A stretch of 6,686 bases of DNA from Candidatus Nanoarchaeia archaeon. GTDB taxonomy: Archaea > Nanobdellota > Nanobdellia > Tiddalikarchaeales > Tiddalikarchaeaceae. A program made the position numbers and the translations under genes. Shown piece by piece: positions 1 through 5,546 of this stretch. The DNA lies in assembly GCA_028704265.1 (NCBI GenBank), contig JAQVLH010000060.1, positions 1 to 6,686 on the forward strand, in the 5' to 3' direction. Numbering within the stretch: position 1 is the stretch's first letter; every line of letters starts with the position of its first letter. The notes under the pieces are model-generated. The model did no database searches. It was not told where the DNA came from and saw only the letters and a list, made by a program, of their open reading frames with translations.

Positions 1-674
1 AGCGTAATCCAAGCACCTATTATTCCCTTTATTTTTCCATTTACTCCAATATTCACACCAACTGAATTTTTACCATTTATTGCTAACTTGCTGCAATCAC
101 CAGATGAAGCTAACTGGCTGTAATCACCCGATGAAGCTAACTTGCTGGAATTACCAGATGAAGCTAACTGGCTGGAATAACCCGATGAAGCTAACTGGCT
201 GGAATAACCCGATGAAGCTAACTGGTTGGAATCACCCGATGAAGCTAACTGGCTGGAATAACCCGATGAAGCTAACTGGCTGTAATCACCCGATGAAGCT
301 AACTGGCTGGAATAACCCGATGAAGCTAACTGGCTGGAATCTTTTTTATCAATAGAACATTTTTTCCAAAGAAAATCAAAAGATGCCTTGATAAATGTTT
401 TCAAATCAATTTTAGCACCTATTTTGATTTTATTAGTGCAAATTTTTGAATCTGAATTATGCTCATCTATGTCACCAACCGCCTTAACCTCTGCAAATTC
501 AGAATCGCATAAATCATAATAATTTAATACATCTAACGGATTTTCACAGAAATGGAATCCAGATTTACACATACCAAGTTTACCGTCATGCACAAATTCT
601 TTGTTCTCTTCAAATTGAAAATCTTTACATTTTAGCCCTTTTTCAAAAGCCTTGATGCCTTTAATTGTTTTCAT
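1..674 (-). CDS. DUF7666-type protein with 9-residue tandem repeats, C-terminus cut by window edge
   Basis: The frame opens with ATG at 674 (MKTIKGIKAF...) and stays open through 224 codons to the left edge, so the C-terminus is missing. Residues 1-111 form a globular N-terminal region with the segment GFHFCENPLDVLNYY, which I recognise as the hallmark of the DUF7666 family common in phages and Bacteroidota. Residues 112-198 are a lead-in DSSQLA plus nine units of consensus SSG-x-x-S-Q-L-A. Residues 199-224 (INGKNSVGVNIG...) begin a glycine-rich cap, also typical of the family. The biochemical function is unknown. A regular repeat with small, polar and hydrophobic residues in fixed places suggests a beta-solenoid; that is inference. 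The start is supported by the ATGAAAAC context shared with neighbours. A junction box lies about 30 nt upstream. The antisense strand is also open across the repeats, but only because the unit is 27 bp. Confidence 0.82.
   Translation of the reverse strand, partial: MKTIKGIKAFEKGLKCKDFQFEENKEFVHDGKLGMCKSGFHFCENPLDVLNYYDLCDSEFAEVKAVGDIDEHNSDSKICTNKIKIGAKIDLKTFIKASFDFLWKKCSIDKKDSSQLASSGYSSQLASSGDYSQLASSGYSSQLASSGDSNQLASSGYSSQLASSGYSSQLASSGNSSKLASSGDYSQLASSGDCSKLAINGKNSVGVNIGVNGKIKGIIGAWIT
82..341 (-). repeat. 27-bp tandem repeat, nine full units plus a partial one, inside the DUF7666-type gene
   Basis: Nine contiguous 27-bp units cover 82-324 and a 17-base partial unit covers 325-341. Four units (163-189, 190-216, 244-270, 298-324) are identical, and the units at 109-135 and 271-297 are identical to each other. 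Differences fall in a few codons: the residues after SSG vary (YS, DY, DS, NS, DC, then S or N), and Q alternates with K, while SSG and LA never change. The unit is about half G+C, clearly richer than the surrounding sequence. Near-identity at DNA level implies recent expansion by slippage or unequal recombination, with unit number probably variable among relatives. Confidence 0.95.
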
Positions 675-699
675 TTTGTTTATTTATTAAGTTTTTAAA

Positions 700-1203
700 T
701 TAATTGATGTTATATAATATACGGAAATTTTCCATTTCACGTACAGCAATTCGTGTTTTTTTCATAAGTATTTTTATCCTTTGAATACCAAAACCTTTAT
801 TTCTAAGCTTTTGAAACAATAAACCTTTTGCAAATTTTGGCATAACATCAGCAAATTCTTCAGGTGCAGCAAAGATTGTTTGTATTACTTCTTTTACATC
901 TTTTGAAAAGTTGTTTTCTTCTTCAGGATAAACAGTTTCAGTAATCAAAGAATCGTAAACAGTGGTAATAACATCATCTAAAGATAAATGTTTTTGTTTT
1001 TGTTCTTCTTTGCAGAAATCAACCAAAGCATTTGTAATAGTTTTTTTAGCAAAGGTTTCAAAGGTGGCTTTTGAATTTGGTTTGTACTTTAGTTCAGCCT
1101 CCAGGTAAGCTAGTGAAGCTTCTGAAAACAATTCATCATAAGGTAAACCGGTAGTTTTATTAAAACTCCAGGCAATGCTGCGGATAAAATTTAAGTTTTT
1201 CAT
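700..1203 (-). CDS. Sigma-70-like RNA polymerase sigma factor (putative)
   Basis: A 167-residue protein. Residues 21-66 (YDELFSEASLAYLEAELKY, then a FETFAKKTITNALVDFCK stretch) match the pattern of sigma-70 region 2: an acidic 'DLxQEgxlaLl.A' helix, a K/R-P-x-x-x-x-F-x-T/Y-F/Y-A turn, then a helix ending in charged residues. A linker rich in acid residues (about 75-105) follows. The C-terminal part (about 127-160, ending FGIQRIKILMKKTRIAVREMENF) could be a region 4-like helix-turn-helix, though this half is much weaker. If real it would bind host core RNA polymerase and redirect it to phage promoters. Its last codons, N-I-N-stop, are formed by the AACATCAATTAA junction box. A TTAACC box lies 16 nt before the ATG. 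It lies 39 bases downstream of the helicase gene. An alternative is a DNA-binding protein that only resembles region 2. Confidence 0.66.
   Translation of the reverse strand: MKNLNFIRSIAWSFNKTTGLPYDELFSEASLAYLEAELKYKPNSKATFETFAKKTITNALVDFCKEEQKQKHLSLDDVITTVYDSLITETVYPEEENNFSKDVKEVIQTIFAAPEEFADVMPKFAKGLLFQKLRNKGFGIQRIKILMKKTRIAVREMENFRILYNIN
704..712 (-). promoter_or_regulatory. Junction box (AACATCAA) before the DUF7666-type gene
   Basis: An exact AACATCAA on the minus strand forms the last codons and stop of the sigma-like gene (AAC ATC AAT TAA) and lies 30 nt before the ATG at 674. It is one of ten copies, all at gene junctions and all in the same orientation. Role unknown: transcription, translation or recombination signal. 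Confidence 0.5.
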
Positions 1204-1242
1204 AATAATGATTTTAAATGGTTAAATTTCAATTATTTTATG

Positions 1243-2856
1243 TTAGTAATACCTTTGCATTAATTCAGTTAATAAAGAGCTTTGATCGGTTTCTTTGCCG
1301 TCTAAAACACTATCTAAAACTTTTAGCTTATTGTCCAGCATTTCAGCAATAGTTTCTTCAATGGTTTTATTTGCTAAAAGATAATAAACCATAACATTTT
1401 CTTTTTGTCCTATTCTATGAACACGGTCTGAAGCTTGTGCCAGTGATCCACTATTCCAAGGCAATTCAATAAAAGCTACTTTGCTCGCAGCAGTAAGTGA
1501 AATCCCAACCCCAGCAGCCTGAATATTACCAACAAACAAACGTATTTTGTTATTGTTTTGAAAATGATCCACGGCTTTTTGTCTACCTTCCTGGGAAATA
1601 CTACCATCTATTTTTACAGCAACCGTACTAAATTCCTGCATAATAGCATCTATAACAAATTTATGAGTAGCAAACAATACAAGTTTTTCATCAGTTTCTA
1701 AAAAGTCTGTAATCCATGATATAACTTGTTTCAGTTTACCTTGTACAGCTAATTGTTTTAGTCCTTCTATTTTAGCAAGGGCAGCAGCAGAATTTGCTCG
1801 TATTGCCGCTTCTTCACCTTTGGTTTGTTTTACCCATAAGATAAAATCTTTTTCAGCTTTTGTATATTCAGTCAGGTTATCCAATTCCATTGGTACAAAA
1901 GAAAGTGTTTTATCCGGTAATTCTGTAAGTACTTCAACTTTTTTACGGCGAATCATAATGGTTGAAACTAACAGATCGTGTAATTCTTCTGTATTTGTTG
2001 CACCATTGTAATCCCAGCCAAAACCGTTAAAATGTCTGCCACAATACCGTTCTGTAAACCTTAAAAAATTAGGTATAATATCACTTTGTATAATATTTAC
2101 AGCATTGTATATTTCAATAGGTCTGTTTACAATAGGGGTCCCGGATAAACCGATAACATGAGTGATATTTTTGCAAAGTTTTTTAACGGCCTTTGTTCTT
2201 CGTGTACTCCCGGATTTTATCATATGGATTTCGTCTAGTATAATAACCTTTGGTATAATACCACGAAGTTTATCAACCCAAGCAAAAAGAATATCATAAT
2301 TTATTATGAAAATATCACCGATAATTTTTTGGTTGCTATTTGTACCTGATAGTATTTGTACTTTTGGATTTTTCAACCACATCTCACATTCTCTTTGCCA
2401 ATTTATTTTCAGTGAAGCAGGTACCACAATGATAACAGGTCGTTTTTCAGGGTGCAAATGTAACCAGGATAAAGCTTGTGCGGTTTTACCAAGTCCCATT
2501 TCATCAGCTATCAAAGCCCTGCCGTTTTTCTTTTCAATAAAAGCTACTCCAAGGTTTTGGTAAGGATAAAGTTGTTTTTTTGTATTTGGTATTTCAATAG
2601 GTTTTAGCAAACCTATTTTTATCCTGCCTTCCGGTGCCTTTTCTTCCAGGTCTATTTCAAAACCGAATTGTTTTAGCAATGCAATTGTTTGTTTGTCCGG
2701 TGGGGCAGACCAGAATTTTGGTTCTGTATAACTATGATAGGTCCTATCAGGTAAAGATCGGACCTGAGTCAAAGTTAAGTTAGTAAACGGAAAAGTTATT
2801 TTAAGGTATTTTTCTCCGTTTAGTTTTGTTTCAAGCGAAGCTTTTTTAGTTATCAT
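1243..2856 (-). CDS. SNF2-family DEAD/DEAH-box helicase (SMARCAL1-like arrangement)
   Basis: A 537-residue ATP-dependent DNA translocase; numbering is from the ATG at 2856. Residues 1-90 form an N-terminal region with a FWSAP-like segment. The first RecA-like domain has the YPYQ Q-type motif (~97), Walker A DEMGLGKT (118-125, lysine 124), VVPASL (144), Walker B ILDEIH (206-211) and motif III GLSGTP (236-241). The second RecA-like domain has LVLFATH (~392), a GVGISLTAAS segment (~449) and the arginine-finger motif VI QASDRVHRIGQ (474-484), so all catalytic motifs are intact. Single-chain SNF2 proteins of about 450-550 residues are common in phage replication regions, where they remodel forks or protein-DNA complexes. 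An in-frame ATG at 2877 would add MGREKLK but overlaps the upstream gene by 19 bases. The ATG at 2856 follows the upstream TAA by 2 nt and is preceded by GGGAG, so I prefer it; translational coupling is likely. Confidence 0.95.
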   Translation of the reverse strand: MITKKASLETKLNGEKYLKITFPFTNLTLTQVRSLPDRTYHSYTEPKFWSAPPDKQTIALLKQFGFEIDLEEKAPEGRIKIGLLKPIEIPNTKKQLYPYQNLGVAFIEKKNGRALIADEMGLGKTAQALSWLHLHPEKRPVIIVVPASLKINWQRECEMWLKNPKVQILSGTNSNQKIIGDIFIINYDILFAWVDKLRGIIPKVIILDEIHMIKSGSTRRTKAVKKLCKNITHVIGLSGTPIVNRPIEIYNAVNIIQSDIIPNFLRFTERYCGRHFNGFGWDYNGATNTEELHDLLVSTIMIRRKKVEVLTELPDKTLSFVPMELDNLTEYTKAEKDFILWVKQTKGEEAAIRANSAAALAKIEGLKQLAVQGKLKQVISWITDFLETDEKLVLFATHKFVIDAIMQEFSTVAVKIDGSISQEGRQKAVDHFQNNNKIRLFVGNIQAAGVGISLTAASKVAFIELPWNSGSLAQASDRVHRIGQKENVMVYYLLANKTIEETIAEMLDNKLKVLDSVLDGKETDQSSLLTELMQRYY

Positions 2857-2858
2857 TT

Positions 2859-3104
2859 TTAATTTCTCCCTGCCCATTGGTTAAATTGATAACAATTTTT
2901 TGTATTATCACCGGCAATTCGCAAAATAGAATTTACAAAAGGTAATTTTATAAAAGGATTAAATAGTCTTTTAGAATTGTATTTATCAAATACCAAGGCA
3001 AAATTAACTCCTTTTTGTCTATAAAATTGAAAACCTTGTTTTGTTAAAGCTATACACAATTTTACAAATTGATATTGCTTTTCGTTGTATTTATGTGTGT
3101 TCAT
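2859..3104 (-). CDS. Hypothetical protein, 81 residues
   Basis: I do not recognise this family. The protein (MNTHKYNEKQYQFVKLC...) is basic and aromatic-rich, with one likely N-terminal helix (residues 8-27) and no clear membrane segment. It starts 12 nt after an AACATCAA box that also supplies the stop of the upstream 29-residue peptide. Its own TAA lies 2 nt before the preferred helicase ATG, so the two are probably translated together and it may assist the helicase; that is inference from position only. Confidence 0.68.
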   Translation of the reverse strand: MNTHKYNEKQYQFVKLCIALTKQGFQFYRQKGVNFALVFDKYNSKRLFNPFIKLPFVNSILRIAGDNTKNCYQFNQWAGRN

Positions 3105-3112
3105 AATTTTAT

Positions 3113-3126
3113 TTATTTGATGTTAA
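3113..3126 (-). promoter_or_regulatory. Junction box TTAACATCAAATAA
   Basis: The full 14-base form on the minus strand. Its first TAA is the stop of the 29-residue membrane peptide, and the next ATG (3104) follows the AACATCAA core by exactly 12 nt. The same 12-nt spacing occurs at three other junctions. Confidence 0.55.
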
Positions 3127-3212
3127 AACAATAATGCTAAAATAATTGTACCAAAAATACCTATTAGCCACAAAGCAATAAATATTTTTACTGAAAATCC
3201 TTTGTCGTTCAT
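3123..3212 (-). CDS. Single-span membrane micropeptide, 29 residues
   Basis: ATG at 3212 opens MNDKGFSVKIF followed by a continuous hydrophobic stretch (IALWLIGIFGTIILALLF, residues 12-29) that ends directly at TAA. This is a charged N-terminal tip plus one transmembrane helix with no soluble tail. The ATG comes one base after the TAA of the upstream gene (TAAAATG), the tightest spacing in the window, which suggests translational coupling. Function unknown; phage peptides of this type include lysis, superinfection and membrane-stress proteins, but nothing here decides. Its length makes the call less certain than larger genes, although junction spacing on both sides fits. Confidence 0.6.
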   Translation of the reverse strand: MNDKGFSVKIFIALWLIGIFGTIILALLF

Positions 3213-3213
3213 T

Positions 3214-3453
3214 TTATTTACATTTTATAAGATAACCTGAATTAATTTTTTCAAGTAATGATTCTACAGTATATCCTGTCAGCACAATACTTTTATTCCA
3301 ACCGCAATACATTACTGTTTCACATTCAATAGGAAAATCAGCACTGTAACTTTTACCTATAATTGCAAAAGGTAAGTATTTTTTGTTTTTATGATAAGGT
3401 GAAACAAATTTGTAACTCCCTCTATATTCATTTAAAAAATCTTCTGTTTTCAT
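3214..3453 (-). CDS. Hypothetical protein, 79 residues
   Basis: Not recognised. MKTEDFLNEYRGSYKF... is a soluble, mixed-charge protein with a predicted alternation of short strands and a C-terminal helix (about 63-72, VESLLEKINSGY). The GSYKFVSPYHKNKKY segment is basic and aromatic. The start has the ATGAAAAC context and lies 15 nt after an AACATCAA box. It ends one base before the ATG of the membrane micropeptide, so the two probably form a coupled pair. Confidence 0.68.
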   Translation of the reverse strand: MKTEDFLNEYRGSYKFVSPYHKNKKYLPFAIIGKSYSADFPIECETVMYCGWNKSIVLTGYTVESLLEKINSGYLIKCK

Positions 3454-3464
3454 TTTTTTAGGTT

Positions 3465-3478
3465 TTATTTGATGTTAA
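3465..3478 (-). promoter_or_regulatory. Junction box TTAACATCAAATAA
   Basis: The full 14-base form between the 61-residue and 79-residue genes. The TAA at its 5' end is the stop codon of the upstream gene (AAT TAA CATC), and the ATG at 3453 follows the AACATCAA core by 15 nt. Confidence 0.55.
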
Positions 3479-3660
3479 TTTTCAATTAATTCGCTGATAA
3501 TAGCAAGCACAAACATATGAGCAGTTTCCTGCCTTAAATGTTGATAAGCTAAAGAAGCAAGGTTGTAAGCTTCGTGTTTTTGGATCATTTCTTTTGCAAA
3601 GTCAATACCATCCCCGTTTAGCCAGGTTTGGTAAATTCCAAACATTCTTTTTGTGTTCAT
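3475..3660 (-). CDS. Hypothetical protein, 61 residues
   Basis: Not recognised. The sequence MNTKRMFGIYQTWLNGDGIDFAKEMIQKHEAYNLASLAYQ... is mostly helical, with a long amphipathic second half and a histidine pair (H29, H41). It starts with ATGAACAC, 17 nt after a TTAACC box (3678-3683), and its stop lies inside an AACATCAA box. It has no cysteine cluster, signal peptide or membrane segment. Confidence 0.66.
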   Translation of the reverse strand: MNTKRMFGIYQTWLNGDGIDFAKEMIQKHEAYNLASLAYQHLRQETAHMFVLAIISELIEN

Positions 3661-3685
3661 AATAATTTAGATTTTTTGGTTAATA

Positions 3686-3850
3686 TTATTTATCTAAATA
3701 GACTCTGATTTTTTTAAGATCATTTAGCATTGTTTTGGCTAAAGCAATTTCTCGAATTCTAAAAGCATCCTTTCTATTTAATGCTTCTATTTTTAATTCT
3801 TTCAGGATGTTATTATTTTTGTCCTGGTAACTGAATGTGTAAGTTTTCAT
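3686..3850 (-). CDS. Small phage-type protein, 54 residues
   Basis: ATG at 3850 opens MKTYTFSYQDKNNNILKELKIEALNRKDAFRIREI... and ends at TAA 3688-3686. The pattern of two short N-terminal strands (YTFSYQD, LKELKIEA) followed by a helix (NRKDAFRIREIALAK) resembles small phage proteins of the type 'MKTYTFTYRD..G......V.A....A', which I recognise only by pattern. Function unknown. The ATGAAAAC start and the tight fit between neighbours (20 nt from the upstream stop, 25 nt to the next start) support it. Confidence 0.65.
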   Translation of the reverse strand: MKTYTFSYQDKNNNILKELKIEALNRKDAFRIREIALAKTMLNDLKKIRVYLDK

Positions 3851-3870
3851 AATAATAGGTTTTTAAAATG

Positions 3871-4023
3871 TTAATTAACATAATATTCAAATTCAATAAA
3901 AATAGTTTTTGTGTTATTCATCTCAAAGGATCCACTTAAATAATACATTTGTAACTTTGCGTAATATTCTACTCTGCTAAAATGTACAAATCCATAGGGA
4001 TTAATAAATTCAGTTTTTTGCAT
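3871..4023 (-). CDS. Hypothetical protein, 50 residues
   Basis: ATG at 4023 opens MQKTEFINPYGFVHFSRVEYY... and ends at TAA 3873-3871. It is unusually rich in aromatics (nine Tyr and seven Phe by eye) and looks all-beta, without a membrane segment. Not recognised. The stop falls inside the 14-bp palindrome at 3868-3881. The 135-base stretch upstream has no reading frame, so this gene has the longest leader in the window and may have its own promoter. Confidence 0.55.
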   Translation of the reverse strand: MQKTEFINPYGFVHFSRVEYYAKLQMYYLSGSFEMNNTKTIFIEFEYYVN

Positions 4024-4158
4024 GATAATAGTGTGTTTTTATCAATTTATTAATAAAAGTAATGTAGTATGTTCACTTAAACAAAATAATAGCTTAAATG
4101 TACTTTAAAATAGGTTTTATAAGGTTTATAAAATTGTTTATTTTGATGTTAATAAATA
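4024..4158. other. Non-coding gap of 135 bases
   Basis: I find no reading frame with ATG on either strand that fits here. On the minus strand it begins with the junction box at 4138-4152, continues with a short imperfect direct repeat (TATAAACC then TATAAAACC, about 4105-4132), and ends at the ATG at 4023. The usual box-to-ATG distance is 5-30 nt but here it is about 120, so either a small gene has been lost or the stretch carries a promoter. No convincing Bacteroidota -33/-7 promoter pair is visible. Confidence 0.55.
4138..4152 (-). promoter_or_regulatory. Junction box, 15-base variant with one extra A
   Basis: The minus strand reads TTAACATCAAAATAA, nine bases after the stop of the polyglutamate-tailed gene. 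Unlike the other copies it is not followed closely by a start codon. Confidence 0.45.
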
Positions 4159-4398
4159 TTATTCTTCCTCCTCTTCTTCCTCTTCTTCAGATATTCCAAG
4201 GGTTTCATAAATCCAATCCGGTTCAAACCAAAGAATGTCGTTTAATTGTGTTTCACTTAATCCTTCAGGATACAATTCTTCGATTAAATAGTCGAATTCT
4301 TCAGCTTTGCCGGCATTTAAGATAGTTTCTTTTGTGTCTTTTGCACCGGACCAAGCTTCAAAATTAGCTAATGTTGTGTTTTCGTTAAAAGTTTTCAT
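4159..4398 (-). CDS. Conserved phage-type protein with nine-glutamate tail, 79 residues
   Basis: A strongly acidic protein. The core (NFEAWSGAKDT ~12-22, LIEELYPEGLSETQLNDIL ~38-56, WFEPDWIYETLGI ~57-69) resembles a family of small proteins seen in phages and mobile elements of Bacteroidota and Firmicutes with the pattern 'F..WSGA...L....ELYP.G...T.LND.LWFE...IYE.LG'; I recognise the pattern but know no function. It ends ISEEEEEEEEE-stop: nine glutamates, encoded by mixed GAA and GAG, which argues against a simple sequencing slip. Acidic tails occur in ssDNA-binding proteins and DNA mimics, but neither is shown here. The start has the ATGAAAAC context, 21 nt after a junction box. Confidence 0.78.
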   Translation of the reverse strand: MKTFNENTTLANFEAWSGAKDTKETILNAGKAEEFDYLIEELYPEGLSETQLNDILWFEPDWIYETLGISEEEEEEEEE

Positions 4399-4415
4399 TG
4401 TTTTAATTTTTAGGT

Positions 4416-4429
4416 TTATTTGATGTTAA
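4416..4429 (-). promoter_or_regulatory. Junction box TTAACATCAAATAA
   Basis: The full 14-base form, 3 nt after the stop of the 129-residue gene and 21 nt (core to ATG) before the start at 4398. Confidence 0.55.
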
Positions 4430-4432
4430 TAC

Positions 4433-4822
4433 TTAAAAAGGTAATTTTTCCAAACCCTGGCTTAAACAATCATAAAAAATATCCTGCAAATAATCTTTAA
4501 TACAATTAATATTTTTACCAATTATTTTTATATCAATTCCTGAAAATGCAGGAGTACAAATACATTTATAAGAGAACCAGCCGGTATAATACCCGTTTTC
4601 ATTCATATGATGAAAACCAAAAGTAATTACAATTTTGTTTTCATTGCTTTTATCTTCATCTATTTTGCACCCTGAGTCAATACCAGATCCATGCGGTAAA
4701 TATTTGTTTTCTATAATTTCTAAAATATCTGAATGATTTTCATACCAAATCATATTGTTAGATTTGTAACAATTCTTTTTTGCCTGAATTGTATTTGTAA
4801 TTTTGTAGGCCAATGTTTTCAT
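4433..4822 (-). CDS. Conserved phage-type protein, 129 residues ('GSG...FHHMNENGYY' family)
   Basis: The protein has an N-terminal helix (MKTLAYKITNTIQAKKNC), then HSDILEIIENKYLPHGSGIDSGC (~30-52), a D-E-D-K-S segment, the strongly patterned VITFGFHHMNENGYYTGW (~65-82), strands with CICTPAF, and a C-terminal IKDYLQDIFYDCL helix (~107-119). I recognise this layout ('PsGSGfDsGt...D...S....lvf.tsFHHMne.GyYdGWt...v...p......i.g.n.n.IKdYi.e.f') as a small protein common in phages and prophages, of unknown function. Histidines 70-71 and the conserved GSG could form an active or ligand site, but that is inference. ATGAAAAC start; the box upstream is only 5 nt from the ATG. Confidence 0.8.
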   Translation of the reverse strand: MKTLAYKITNTIQAKKNCYKSNNMIWYENHSDILEIIENKYLPHGSGIDSGCKIDEDKSNENKIVITFGFHHMNENGYYTGWFSYKCICTPAFSGIDIKIIGKNINCIKDYLQDIFYDCLSQGLEKLPF

Positions 4823-4827
4823 GATGA

Positions 4828-4838
4828 TTGATGTTTAT
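4828..4838 (-). promoter_or_regulatory. Junction box (AACATCAA), closest to its start codon
   Basis: Minus strand TAAACATCAA: the TAA is the stop of the SH3-like gene and the core ends 5 nt before the ATG at 4822, the shortest spacing of the ten copies. At that distance it cannot be a conventional promoter for this gene unless the message is leaderless. Confidence 0.5.
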
Positions 4839-5047
4839 TTTACTTTTATTACATTATTTACAAATGTTCTAATAATAGTCCCTGATATTTCACTAAAAAT
4901 AAAGTATTTGTATTTACCAGGAATAGTACAGGGTACAAATTTTTTAATTGTGAAAATTGTACCTGCAGGGATCAAAGTACTATAATCAAATTCATTATTT
5001 AACAATTGTACTTTGTCACCTATTTTAAAATTTAGATATTTATTCAT
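4835..5047 (-). CDS. Small SH3-like/beta-barrel protein, 70 residues (putative)
   Basis: The sequence NFKIGDKVQLLNNE (6-19), LIPAGTIFTIKKFVP (25-39), KYKYFIFSEI (45-54) and a final strand TFVNNVIKVK read as five short strands with the 'xxGDxVxL...IPAGTxxxI' pattern of small SH3-like or KOW-like barrels. Such folds bind nucleic acid or peptides, but no binding residues can be named here. Seven bases separate the upstream stop from this start (TAA ACTATT ATG), and the leader carries only a degenerate version of the junction box (ATATTCAAAAATAA). Confidence 0.7.
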   Translation of the reverse strand: MNKYLNFKIGDKVQLLNNEFDYSTLIPAGTIFTIKKFVPCTIPGKYKYFIFSEISGTIIRTFVNNVIKVK

Positions 5048-5053
5048 AATAGT

Positions 5054-5341
5054 TTATTTTTGAATATTATTTAATATTTGCTTAAATGCAGTATAAATTG
5101 TAGTATCATTTGTATTGCAAGGATATAATTCAAAATTTTCAATATATGGCAAAATTCTTTTGCCTAAATTATCTTTTTTAACATTTACATTATTATCTAA
5201 ATAACTTCTATTCATATATGCATGGAACCATAAATTGTTAATATCATGTACATTTAGTTTTTTTGGATCAATTTTGTGATATTTTATAATAACTAAAATA
5301 TCTTTTTGCATATTTTGCAAAGTATTGTTATCTATTTTCAT
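5054..5341 (-). CDS. Hypothetical phage-type protein, 95 residues
   Basis: Largely helical: an N-terminal helix (LQNMQKDILVIIKYHKIDPKKL), a tryptophan-histidine segment (NNLWFHAYMNRSYLDNN, ~35-51), then RILPYIENFELYPCNTNDTTIYTAFKQIL (~63-91). The arrangement 'hh-x-I...W....NR.Y.D....R.LP......D..I.TA..' recalls small phage proteins I have seen in Bacteroidota contigs, but I cannot attach a function. Asparagine and lysine are very frequent. It starts exactly 12 nt after an AACATCAA core and its TAA lies 6 nt before the next ATG. Confidence 0.68.
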   Translation of the reverse strand: MKIDNNTLQNMQKDILVIIKYHKIDPKKLNVHDINNLWFHAYMNRSYLDNNVNVKKDNLGKRILPYIENFELYPCNTNDTTIYTAFKQILNNIQK

Positions 5342-5350
5342 AGCTTTTAT

Positions 5351-5362
5351 TTATTGATGTTA
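5351..5362 (-). promoter_or_regulatory. Junction box TAACATCAATAA
   Basis: The TAA at the 5' end is the stop of the 54-residue gene at 5360 (AAA TAA CATC). The ATG at 5341 follows the AACATCAA core by exactly 12 nt. Confidence 0.5.
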
Positions 5363-5524
5363 TTTATTAAAGTTAAAATTAAACATATCAATTCCAATAG
5401 CTTTATAAACTTCAGATAAAGTTAAAAAATATTGATCATTGTATTTCTGTGATTTACTTTGCAAAATATAAAAAGTATCTTTTTGTATAATTTTACACCA
5501 TTTATTTTCATATAAGGTTTTCAT
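5360..5524 (-). CDS. Hypothetical protein, 54 residues
   Basis: ATG at 5524 opens MKTLYENKWCKIIQKDTFYILQSKSQKYNDQYF... and ends at TAA 5362-5360, inside a junction box. Two or three N-terminal strands precede a short helix (TLSEVYKAIGIDMF). Not recognised. It has the ATGAAAAC start and the standard 12-nt spacing from the box upstream, which supports it as a real gene despite its size. Confidence 0.6.
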   Translation of the reverse strand: MKTLYENKWCKIIQKDTFYILQSKSQKYNDQYFLTLSEVYKAIGIDMFNFNFNK

Positions 5525-5532
5525 AATAATAA

Positions 5533-5546
5533 TTATTTGATGTTAT
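5533..5546 (-). promoter_or_regulatory. Junction box, TAACATCAAATAA
   Basis: The core provides the last codons and the stop of the 59-residue gene (AAC ATC AAA TAA, N-I-K-stop) and ends exactly 12 nt before the ATG at 5524. The box is therefore read as protein in one frame and as a leader in the next gene. Confidence 0.52.

Noticed and set aside
82..341. CRISPR-like array
   Set aside because: The 27-bp units are directly adjacent with no spacers and are in frame within a coding gene.
80..355. Plus-strand open frame coding MKLTGWN-type repeats
   Set aside because: It is the antisense of the 27-bp repeat, which stays open because the unit length is a multiple of three; it has no leader or start context like the real genes, and the minus strand fits the DUF7666-type family.
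1820..2563. Plus-strand open frames within the helicase gene (1820-2011, 2306-2563)
   Set aside because: They lie opposite conserved helicase motifs, have no recognisable product or start context, and are explained as shadows.
2857..2877. Upstream helicase start (ATG at 2877, MGREKLK extension)
   Set aside because: It would overlap the upstream gene by 19 bases, adds no conserved residues, and the ATG at 2856 has a better leader and stop-start spacing.
4098..4325. Plus-strand open frame with a hydrophobic N-terminus
   Set aside because: Most of it is antisense to the polyglutamate-tailed gene (its leucine and proline runs are the reverse of GAA/GAG), and it is the only candidate on that strand here.
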